Assembly (NCBI GenBank): GCA_030704615.1 | Contig: CM060731.1 | Location: 46,314,001-46,378,000 of the forward strand | From: Takakia lepidozioides | Taxonomy: Eukaryota > Streptophyta > Takakiopsida > Takakiales > Takakiaceae | Direction of reading: 5' to 3' | DNA length: 64,000 nucleotides | In this document: positions 11,011-20,179 of the stretch, piece by piece | Layout of the letters: the number at the start of each line of letters is the position of its first letter | Numbering within the stretch: position 1 is the first letter of the stretch | Notes under the pieces: generated by a model | Told to the model about the DNA's origin: nothing | Databases searched by the model: none | The model's input: the letters and a program-made list of their open reading frames with translations, nothing else | Made by a program: the position numbers and the translations under genes

Positions 11011-11700
11011 TGACATACCTCTGTTGTTGTGGCTGTTGTTGGTGCTTCAAGCGAGCTGGTGCAGTGAGCTGCTGCGGTGCTGTCGCGGCTACCAACGGCG
11101 CGGGTCGCCGCCGCTGCAGGGCGTCTCTCCCCGCTCACCACGACTCTCTCTCTCTCTCTTCAGCTCGTTTAGATCGCGCCTCTGCGCGGCGTTCCTACCA
11201 CAGAGGGGAGAGAGAGATCAGCCCGTGCTTAGGGCAAGAAAACAAGAGAGAAAGTGAGGGAGGAGGCGGTGCTTACCTTGGGCGTTGGAGCGGCATTGGG
11301 GCAAACTCCTTGGGGCCTTGCGACCACCTCGGGCTCAGCAGCAAGTGCGTTTCTCCTCCACCCTAAACCCCACTCTCTGAACTACCTCTCTCCCAAAGAA
11401 CAAACAAAAACGGGAGGGGAAAGAGGTGCTTCAAGCACTTAGGGAAAAAAAAATTGGCGCGGCGCCTACGTGCGATGCCCGGCCGTCGCACGCCTGCGGC
11501 CCGCCCTTTTTTTGAAATGTAAAAATGGTATTTGCGATGGCGGGCCGTCGCTGCTTGTGACACCCGGCCCCATAAATTAAAAAAACACGTCGCCTCCCGC
11601 GACGGCTTTCCGTCGCGAGGTGCGACCCGTAGGTAAAAATTTGAAAAAATCGCATCGCCAAATGCGACGCAATGGTGTCGCAGGAGGCGGCAACTAGCCT
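11011..11700. repeat. GC-rich segment with GCGAC/GTCGC inverted words
   Basis: No gene is supported. From 11455 to 11690 the words GCGAC/GTCGC and GCGATG recur in both orientations. An exact hairpin, CGCGACGG-CTTT-CCGTCGCG, lies at 11598-11617. Such sub-terminal arrays of short inverted words are typical of CACTA element ends, but no CACTA terminus was found here, so the class stays open. Confidence 0.4.
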
Positions 11701-12111
11701 TTCTGGGTTTACGGTTTAGGGCCTTTTGGGGTTCTTAGTTTTTGTTTTTATTTTGTTTTTTTTCATATGGTACTGGGTTAGGGTGTTTGTTTTTCTTTAT
11801 GGTGCTGGGTTTTGGATTGGCGATTTTGGTTGTGGGTCTTGGGGTTGAAAGGATAAACGGTGTAATTAGGATTCACATACCCAAAATGTGGTTCAATCTG
11901 ATAAGCGCAAAGCGCTGGGTCTCAACAAATTTTTCCATGGTGTGGGGATCCTGAAGATAGAACGTGAGGAAAGATTTATTGTCTTGGGCTCTCTAGCACC
12001 ATAGGGATGCTCCGCCTTTGGTTACCAATTTTGAAAGCCTCGAGGCTGAGGCATAGGGTTTTTTCGCCCAACGGTTTTTAAGAAATGAAAGTGCTGATGG
12101 TGTGTGTTAAT

Positions 12112-12840
12112 TAGGATGCGATGGTGAGGAAACATCAACCCGTCTCCTTCGAGGATGGGGAGGTAGTACCACATATCGATTGTGGCCCTAGAGCGACTGT
12201 TTTTCGTGGCGAGGAGCCACCCATTGCACCTGATCCAATACAGGCTGTCGGGCACAATCGTAGAAGGGACCGGGGCCAAATTTCAGGTGAGGATGTTGAC
12301 ACTCCGGGATCGAGTCGGGCGCGCCGCGGGTTGCCCCCTCTCGGGCCACCCCGTCCAACCACGTCCACCTTTGACCCCCCCGACAGGATTGAGTGTTGAT
12401 GCACTAAGTGTTGGGAACAGATACTGCCGGGCGGCGACCGCATGTTGTCGAAAAACATTACAAAAAGAACAAGATTGCGGATGCGGCAAAGGTAAGTGTT
12501 TTTCCCACCCCTCTCATTAACATTCACCTAAGGTACACTTAGGTTTATCTAATAATATAGTATGATTGGTAAGCATACATGAATCCAAATTACGACATAA
12601 GTATTGATGCGTCGTACACTACGCATATTGCAGCCACGACTCGATGCCCAAGCTCGCAATCACATTGCACATGAGGCATTTCGCGCTGGTTTACTTGCAG
12701 AATTTGTGCCAGAGCATGTGCATGATGCGACCAGTTGGTTCCCCCAGCAGCACGTAGATGAGATGCGTAGGGTCGAGGGGTATCGTAGGTGTTTTATGGT
12801 CAGCGACGAGCAAGCCCACCTCCCCCCCCCCCCCCCTTGA
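12112..12840 (+). other. Possible upstream exons of the SET-like gene
   Basis: Two stretches look coding. One runs from about 12121 to a good splice donor at 12492/12493 (AAAG|GTAAGT); near its end a lysine-rich peptide, VVEKHYKKNKIADAAKV, is readable in one frame. The second begins after a possible acceptor near 12631 (ATATTGCAG) and encodes NHIAHEAFRAGLLAEFVPEHV, then runs into a proline/C-homopolymer stretch (C17 near 12820). Frames do not join cleanly. Whether these are exons of the SET-like gene at 13049 or decayed element sequence cannot be decided by eye. Confidence 0.3.
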
Positions 12841-13048
12841 TCCGGACGTTGTACCCCCGGCTGCACCTCCGACATTACATCCTTAACCACCTCCATTTTC
12901 ATCTCCTCCGCCACCTGCACCTGCACCTCCACGTGCATGTGCCCCCTGAACCCCTATGAGGGGTCGGCTTCGCCCTAGGTTTCCTCCCCCTTCGGCTTGG
13001 GCGGCCTGAGCCAGAAATCCTCGCCCCCGATGGGAAGCGCATAGGACT

Positions 13049-13639
13049 ATGTTACTGAGGACCGTCCAGCCTCGTTGTTGGGGGAATCATCTCGACCCTC
13101 CCACCCCCATCCGAGAAAATGTGGAGTTCGAGTATTGGGGGAGACGATATGTTGTGAGAGCCGCTACAGACCCTGCTATGGGTCGGGGTTTATTCACGGT
13201 CAATGATATTGTGGTTCCTCCTTGGAGAAACAACATGGTGGACTTGTTTCCCTACTACGGTCCATACTACACCTCCGTGGAGTTCCGTACATTACGCCTC
13301 AAAGCCCCATACATCCCGCCCTATATTTTGTGTGTCAACGGACATGATGTACGTAGACGGGGGTTGTCTCCGATTGAGATCAGATTTTGTGATGGTGACC
13401 CGGACATCTTCGGCAATGTTGCTGGGCTGGTCAATAGTTCTTTTGGTCATCCTAGGAGAACCAATGTAGTATGGGACGAGCGAAGCGATGGGCATGAGAG
13501 CTTTCGTGGTCATACGTCAGTATACTGTGAGGGGATGCACATGTTTGTGATGACATGCACTAGTAGGACTATTAGGGCTGGCAGCGAACTATTTGCATCA
13601 TACGAGTTCTCCCGGGATGATTGGGACCTCCGATTATAG
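13049..13639 (+). CDS. SET-domain-like protein, 196 residues
   Basis: The frame opens with ATG at 13049. It shows the order of motifs expected of a SET (protein lysine methyltransferase) fold: MGRGLFT at residues 44-50, a YYGPYY turn at 69-74, GNVAGLVNSSFGHPRRTNV at 122-140 (position of the N-H-S-C-x-P-N cofactor/substrate loop) and TIRAGSELFASYEF at 174-187 (position of the I-x-x-G-E-E-L-x-x-x-Y motif with the catalytic tyrosine). The canonical NHSC is changed to NSSF and the glycine-glutamate pair is G-S-E, so activity is doubtful. No pre-SET or post-SET cysteine cluster is seen. It lies inside repeat-rich DNA, so it may be a domesticated or element-borne gene. It could be only the last exon of a longer gene starting near 12.1 kb. 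Confidence 0.5.
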   Translation: MLLRTVQPRCWGNHLDPPTPIRENVEFEYWGRRYVVRAATDPAMGRGLFTVNDIVVPPWRNNMVDLFPYYGPYYTSVEFRTLRLKAPYIPPYILCVNGHDVRRRGLSPIEIRFCDGDPDIFGNVAGLVNSSFGHPRRTNVVWDERSDGHESFRGHTSVYCEGMHMFVMTCTSRTIRAGSELFASYEFSRDDWDLRL

Positions 13640-13956
13640 AGAGAGTGGGATGTGTATGATAGAATAGGGTTCCTTTGAGACAGGGATCGCGTAGAGGGGC
13701 TGTAGTGTGAATGCAGGGGGTAAAAATTCAAGTTTTTGTTTGGCATCAGGTTTCGGCACTACTACAAAGGGAGTGCCCTTCGTGCTAATGAAGGGGAGGA
13801 ATTGTCCATAACTTGAGGTAATTCCATGGAAAAACTATGCTATTGATCTGCCAAGAACAAAATATGGCTAAGTTATGACATGCACATTTTTCATCCCTAG
13901 GATGAATGATTTTCATCCATGATGTTGAACCCTAGAAGCAGGATGTGAAATTCGAA

Positions 13957-14590
13957 GGGGAAGAGTGCGTGCATCTTTTTGCAGCTGCTGCAGTGGTGTT
14001 GGCAACACAGGATATCTGAGAAAGTTCCACCTACGCAAAGGGTATCAGCTTGCTTTAAAGAGAAACGTTAAGAGCTCCTGCTTGGCTTTCTGTGCAAGAA
14101 GAAGCGGTGCCGCCTTCTTCGTAAGCAATTATCAAACTGAGGGATCAGGTTTGTGATAAGGGCGGTGCACCACTGCTGTCGCCATTGTCTTGATGAGGAC
14201 ATTAATGAGGAGATGGAGCGGCTCAGCAGGTGTTGGGGGATGAGAAGTACAGGCTGGTGTGTATAGCGCCTCAGGTTGTCTGTGATCAAATCTTGTAGCT
14301 GCTGTCTGTTTGAGAGCTTTAGGACCAGATCACTTTGTAAGGGAAGAGAGTAAGCATTTTTCGCAGCTGCTGCAGTGGTGTTGGCAGCACAGGATATCTG
14401 AGAAAGTTCCACCTACGCAAAGGGTATCAGCTTGCTTTAAAAGAAACGTTAAGAGCTCCTGCTTGGCTTTCTGTGCAAGAGGAAGCGGTGCCGCCTTCTG
14501 TGTGTATGGCGCTTAAGCTATCTATAATTAAGTTTTGTATCTGCTCTCTGTCTTAAGGGCTGTAGGACCAGATCACTTCATAGGGAAGAA
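13957..14590 (+). repeat. Tandem duplication, unit ~373 bp
   Basis: The words GCAGCTGCTGCAGTGGTGTTGGCA to GCGGTGCCGCCTTCT occur at about 13981-14118 and again at 14361-14498 with few changes. A second shared block (GTGTAT(A/G)GCGC to GGACCAGATCACTT) occurs at about 14258-14336 and 14501-14579. No domain is recognised in the short open frames across them. Confidence 0.7.
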
Positions 14591-15220
14591 ATGCATATGT
14601 AGAAGGATAGGGTAGAGGTTGGCAGGCACAAGGATGTGCCAGCAGCTGAAGCGGAGCCATCATGCCTTAATGAGGACTGGAATCACGATAAGAAGAAGAA
14701 ACGTCGGAAATGGCTGACGAGGGAGATGACAAGGTGCCTTCTTGACAGGCAGACCCACCGCTTCAATGAGTATAAGACAGATAAGTTCGAAGAGTGTTGG
14801 CTTCCTTTTTGGCACTTAGGAATGACTTTGTGAAGTTTTTGGAGTTTTGGAACTGTCTCTTGTATCTACTGAAGGGGACAGAAATGTGAGGAGTAGAAAA
14901 GGCCTTTGAAAAAGGAATGAAGACATTGGAATTAAACCAGGATAGGGTGGAGATGGATGCACCTGTTGTTACACTGTTATTTGGAAAATGAGAGGGGACA
15001 GGGATATCTCACCTCAGGGTCAGAATGGTTGTTGTTCTTGTGTTCCTTTTCTTTGTTTTCAGTGTTTTCAGCCAGCAAAACAATGCAGCTGGATGTTTAG
15101 TGGAGCCAGTGTAGAACTTAGAGGAATGGCATGGTCATTCAGAAACTGATTTGAAGAGCTGAGAAGGGATGACGTGGATGGGGAGAAAAGTCAATACAGC
15201 TGATTTTAGAAGTGTTTATG

Positions 15221-16087
15221 TGAATGACTGATGTTCGAAGTTGAGGAGAAAAGGATGTCATGTGGAGTTGAGATCGTAGAGGGTTGTGAAGCATGACCAA
15301 ACAGGATCTTGGAAATAGTGCAAGGACTAGTCACTGGGAGAGAAAGACTGACAAGGGGCAGATTATCTTGTGTGACCAAGGTTTGATGGAAGGATGCCTC
15401 TGGATGTGATTGATTGATCGTAGCATCATGTTGTGGAGAAAAGTGAGGAATACATAGGATGTGAAAGAGGTGAAGAAGGGAGAAGTTGATGGATGGAATT
15501 CAAGAAGACATGGAATGTACTAGGGGCCTGGTCATGGCAGATCTGAGATGACCTGACCGTGTCATTAAAGACTGGAATGATGTTTCTCTGACAAGGGCTG
15601 AGGATGTTCTAGAATGTTCCAACATGTGAATGAATGAGTTCGAAGTTGAGGAGAAAAGGAGAGTTGTCAGGGTGTGTGATTTGAGATCTGTAGAAGGGTT
15701 GTGAAGCACCTTGACCAAACAGGATAACTTGGGGAAAGGTAGTGCAAGGACTAGTCACTGGAAGAGAAGAGAGAGAGAAAAAGACTGACAGAGGGGCAGA
15801 TATCTCTTGTGTGACCAAGGTTGACTTCAATGATGGATGCACTGGATGCTGGCTGGATGTGCATTGCATTGCATCGTAGCCATCATGTTGTGGAGAAAAG
15901 TGAGGAATCCACACATGAAAGAAAAGAGTGTGAGAGAAAGAAAAGGTGAAGAAGGGAGAAAGGGTTGATGAGGGATGGACAAATGGAGAGCCAAGGTCAA
16001 GAAGACATGAACCCTGAATGATCAAACTAGTGGGCCTGCAGTTCATGGCAGATCTGAGCTGCCCATCCACCTAGACCGTGATCTCAT
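15221..16087 (+). repeat. Tandem duplication, unit ~410 bp, copies differ by many short deletions
   Basis: The stretch starting TTCGAAGTTGAGGAGAAAAGG near 15234 is repeated from about 15640. The two copies run in parallel to CATTA near 15568 and 16087. Shared landmarks are GCAAGGACTAGTCACTGG, TTGTGTGACCAAGG, CATGTTGTGGAGAAAAGTGAGGAAT and CATGGCAGATCTGAG. The first copy lacks many short words present in the second. No coding function is seen. Confidence 0.7.
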
Positions 16088-16654
16088 TACAAAAGGGGGC
16101 TTCCGACTGACCAAGGGAACTGCCCACAAGGGCAGGGTTTCATCACTGACATAGGGCTGATTGCATCACTGAATGCATCGCACCAGCATAGCTGGTGCTG
16201 TACCTGCAGGTAGGGGATGTTGTGTAAAAGGTAGAACCAAGAGTGAACAACAAATTGACTCCCCATCCATGTCTTCTCTTCCGCTGCGGCGTGGATGAGG
16301 ATTGCGTGAACTCTGATCACGAAGGAGCTGAGGGAAACCCACAGCCAAGTGACGACAGTTGGACATACTAGAAAAACGTTTCTTTCTTTTGCTCCGCTTA
16401 GAATGGAGGGGAGCACAATTAGAATTATACAGAAGGGGATTCACGCCCCTTCTTTTTCACACTACAGGGCATTGTAGATATTCTCATGATGTACTTTGTA
16501 TACATCCGATTGATCGATTGATGTAAAAAAAATTTCTTGTTGCTCGTGTGGGTTGCAACTTTGCATATGTGATCTAAACATACTTATGCACATGTGGACC
16601 AAATATGAGCTTGAACCAAGTTGATTCAATGGGTCATTCTAGTGTTGAACGCAG
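16088..16654. other. Non-coding sequence before the 5' LTR
   Basis: No gene is supported. Short minus-strand open frames around 16166-16444 have no recognisable domain. Confidence 0.3.
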
Positions 16655-16659
16655 CTACG
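16655..16659. repeat. Target-site duplication, 5' side of chromodomain gypsy element
   Basis: CTACG immediately precedes the LTR start TGTCACGG. Its reverse complement (CGTAG) flanks the opposite-orientation LTR at 2024, as expected for the two ends of one insertion now facing opposite ways. Confidence 0.7.
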
Positions 16660-17298
16660 TGTCACGGACATAGCCCAGAGGAACTTACCATGAGTAAATA
16701 CCAGAAGTTACCAAGTTATCATATTACCGAAAGTTACCATGACTTACCGTGATTTACCATGATTTACCATTACTTACCAAGTTACCGGGAGTTTACCAAA
16801 TTACCAAGAGTAACTTGGGAAACTACTCAGGAAACTTCCTTTGGAGGAAACTTCTCCATCAAGATACCTCCTTTGTTTAAGGAAGCTTCTCCATCAAGAA
16901 ACCTTTGTTTAATCTTGGAAACTTCTCCAGCAAGAAACCTCCATAGGGGCAGCTTCTTGGGGAAGCTTCTTAGTAGCCAGTATATATAGGAGGCGAGACT
17001 GGACACTCTTCAGTCTCACCAACACAAGTTCAAGCTACTCTTGTTCCAAGTCCAGTACTCCACTCCAGCTTCCAGTATCCAGTCCAGTTTCCAGTATCTG
17101 GTATTCCAGTCCAGTTTCCAGCATTCCAGTATCCGAGTCGAGTTCCAGTATTTTGTACTCTTGTTCATTGTTATAAAGATCATCTTGATTCATGTTCACC
17201 TACCATACATCCGGCCACGCCGACCTTGACTTCTTGTCTAGTCTTGTACCTCTAGTTTGATCTCTTGTTTGTGTTCTGTCATGTTTTCGTCCTTGACA
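16660..17298 (+). repeat. 5' LTR of chromodomain Ty3/gypsy element (plus-strand half)
   Basis: This 639-bp block starts TGTCACGGACATAGCCC and ends GTCCTTGACA. It contains a TATATATAGGAGG segment at about 16980-16994 as the likely promoter core. Downstream is a stretch rich in CCAGT words (about 17047-17150) that is mostly missing from the other LTR. It is homologous to 2024-2543 in reverse complement. A probable primer-binding site beginning TGGCGAGACT follows at 17302. Confidence 0.85.
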
Positions 17299-17335
17299 GT
17301 TTGGCGAGACTAAAGTTTGTTCTTTAGTTAGTTAA

Positions 17336-18380
17336 GATGGAAGGCACATTTGCGGAAATGGTTACCACATTGCAGAGTCTTCAGCTCTAGATGCAAGAAC
17401 TTCGTACATCTACCGCCCAATTGCAAGCTAATCAGTCTCAAGATCTTGACAACGTTCTCCACAATTTGCAACAACAAATTTCAGAGTTAAAGGAGTCGAA
17501 CAATGGATCTTCAACCATACGAGTCCCTACTGCAACAGCTCCTACTGCAACGGTTCTTCTTCAACATATTACGAGAGAACCAAAGATTAGCATGCCCGAG
17601 AAATTTGATGGGATAAGATCAAGATTTCGCGGTTTTGTTCAACAAGTACGACTGTTCCTACGACTACATCCACAACGTTATCCCGATGAAGGTATTCAAG
17701 TGGGATTCGTGGGCACCCTTCTGTCAGGCACTGCCCTATCTTGGTTTGCACCGCTATTAGAAAAAAATTCGCATTTACTATACAATTTTGAAGCATTCAT
17801 GTCCGTGTTCACTGCAGCGTTTGGAGAAAATGATAGAGAGAGAGTTGCAGAAATAAAGATGCGAAATCTTCGACAAGGAGCACGTCCTGCTTCCGTTTAT
17901 GCTGCCGAATTTCGACAACTTGTGTGCGACCTCGACTGGAATGAGAAGAGCCTCATTAGTCAGTTTCGATGTGGGCTAAAAGATGATGTAAAAGATTTGT
18001 TGCTGACAATGCCAAATGTGAGCACACTGAGTGAATTCATCACCCAAGTCATTGCATGCGATAATCGTGTGTTCGAAAGACGTCAAGAAAAACGATCTGG
18101 ATGGTCTACGACGCATCATGCCACTACTACTACGACACCAAACACAACGATCCATCAGACATCCAGTAGTGATCCTATGCAGATTGATGCTGTCCGATTC
18201 AAGCCATTGACGCCACAAGAAAAACAAAGACGGCGCTCGAATGGATTATGCCTCTATTGCGGAGAAGAATATCACATAGCATTAAACTGCCCCAACAAGA
18301 GAAGATTCAAAGTTCGGGGCACAACTCAAGTGTTCGATATGAGGAGGTCGGAAAACGAAGATGTCCAGTTACAGTAGTAG
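17336..18380 (+). pseudogene. gag of chromodomain gypsy element
   Basis: The likely start is ATG at 17336 (MEGTFAEMV...). After 17 codons there is an in-frame TAG at 17388-17390, with the frame continuing from ATG 17391. The capsid-like Retrotrans_gag region follows (LSGTALSWFAPL, then NLRQGARPASVYAAEFRQL). A single CCHC zinc knuckle, C-LY-C-GEEY-H-IALN-C, lies near 18250-18293. The frame ends at 18377 and the protease continues in another frame, so a frameshift lies between about 18290 and 18400. The TAG and the shift make it non-functional. Gag forms the capsid-like particle in which reverse transcription occurs. Confidence 0.85.
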
Positions 18381-18850
18381 GGACCATGCGGCTGGACACC
18401 ACAAATTCTTTACCGAAAAAAAAATGTCTCTTTCTACCTCCAGACCCTGTACCTTGCTTCACAGTTCCGGTAAAAATCAGAGTGCAAAATCGAGATATCA
18501 CTGTAGAAGCACTTTTGGACTCAGGAGCTTCAGCTTGTTTTATGGACAAAAACTTTGCGAAGCAAAACAATTTAACGCTCGTAAAGAAGAAAATCTCGGC
18601 CCCCGTTGAAGTCATCGATGGACGACCATTAGCATCATGAAATGTGGACCATGAAACCATTTGAAGTGAAGCTTAAAGATCAAACATCACATATTGTTTT
18701 CAATGTCATCCAGTCTCCAACGAATCTTGTGATCCTTGGACTTCCCTGGTTCGTACTTCACAATCCCGACATCGACTGGCGATCGCGAAAATTTTCTGCA
18801 AGACAAAAATGTAGAAATAGCAAAGGTATTCAACCCTTATTCATTGGAGC
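18381..18850 (+). pseudogene. Aspartic protease region of chromodomain gypsy element, cut at breakpoint
   Basis: The frame contains VEALLDSGASACFMDKNFA, the D-S-G-A active-site motif of a retropepsin, followed by a second frame with LVILGLPWFVLHNPDIDW, the closing part of the protease fold. Two stop codons (near 18638 and 18662) lie between them. A few residues later the sequence PLFIGA ends at about 18850 and element homology stops. The continuation expected in this family (an alanine/arginine-rich linker leading to RT) is found starting at about 6087 on the minus strand. The codon is split with no obvious loss of bases. Confidence 0.85.
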
Positions 18851-18959
18851 ATTACACTTGTTTTTCAAAAATAAAGGAAGGAAAGAGATAGGATCAAGAC
18901 AAACCCTAGAGTAGTTTAGTTTTTTAACATTTTCAGATGAGTCCTTGGCAAGCGATTCC
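18851..18959. other. Sequence beyond the element breakpoint
   Basis: A short A-rich stretch with no similarity to gypsy pol. It separates the broken element from repeat copy C. Confidence 0.4.
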
Positions 18960-20170
18960 TTCCCCTGCTCTGAAATCCCACTTAGCATCCAGCAGCACCT
19001 AGACATCAGTATATCAAGTGGAAGCCCTCACCTGTGCCTGTCCCAAAAACAACCGCAACGCATTGTTAGTTAGTGAGGATGCACGAGGTGAGTAGCAGGC
19101 TTCCACACTTGCTATCGAGGTCAAATACACTTGAATCTAAGCGTAGAGAATGCCAAAGAAAGCAGGGAAGCAAGACAAACAAACAAAAAAAAACTTTTTT
19201 TACTGTTTGGGGGAGAGTCGCCATCTCTCCATAAGCCTAACCGTGCAGGGAGGTCTCCGCCAACACCACAACACTGCTACCTTAACCAAAACAAAGTCTT
19301 GCCAAGCACAAGAAAAAAGAGCTTGGTCTCAAAAGGTAGGGTTTATAAAGGGAGGGAGAGAGAGAGACTTCCTTGTTCTACCAAGACGCCGCCATTCATC
19401 AGAGATCCAGAGGAGGGCTCCTAGGGAAATGTCATAAGCAGGTAGGTGGTACCTCCGCCATCATTGCCGCGGTTCCCTTGTGTAGCAAAAAAACAAACAA
19501 ATGAGACAGTGAATCTTCCCTCATCTCTAAGCCACCGCCATCACCTTAAAGAGCCCGCATAGGCGGCGCTTACAGGAGCCATAAACACTCAAAGATTGGC
19601 AGCTCAAGGTATCTGCAGCACGAGCACCATCGCTCCTTTCAAGCCGCCATCGCGCGCACTCTCGCAGCGCAAAAAGAAAGACATTAGGGTTGCGCAAGGT
19701 TTCCCCTGTCTGGCCCGTCATTCATCTTCTTAGGATGAAAACATCCGCCAGCCTGTACGCCCGACGGACGTTGTCCGTTTCTCATTCGCGGAAGATGAAA
19801 AACATCATGCGTTCATCTCGTCTTGAACTCGACGGATGCAGTCCGCTTTTCATCTAGGTTAGATGAAAAACATCGGGGGGTTTTTTTTTTAAAAACTTTT
19901 TATACCTGTCTTGTCCCGTATTTAGGTCATGTCAGATGAAGTCTTTTTTTCATCCAGGTTGGATTGAAAAAATAAATACTCACGAGAGTTTTGCAATCAG
20001 TATATTCCGGGTTGATGTCCGGATGAAGCAAAAAACCTCACAGGTATTAGTGAAGAAATGTTTCACTAGGGAAAAAAATGTATTCTGGATGAAAAACACC
20101 TAAAATTCCCTGCAACCCAATTTTTTCAATTTTTTCAAAAATGGAAGTCGGGACAACAATTCCATAAACC
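18960..20170 (+). repeat. Long unclassified repeat, copy C (diverged, partial)
   Basis: In the same orientation as copy A, this block keeps a chain of related words: GTTAGTGAGGAT, CACTTGCTATCGA(G)GTCAA, GACGCCGCCATT, CGACGGA...GTCCG, and repeated TTTTCATC...GATGAAAAA hairpins at 19720-20100. It is more diverged than A and B and lies head-to-head with B. Open frames (19131-19437) have no recognisable domain and their frame is not shared with A. Confidence 0.5.
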
Positions 20171-20179
20171 CAGTTTCCA

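Noticed and set aside
13757-13768. CACTACTACAAA, a CACTA-like left terminus
   Set aside because: No matching right terminus (TTTGTAGTAGTG) or duplication was found downstream, and it faces away from the SET-like gene, so it is not a boundary of that region on present evidence.
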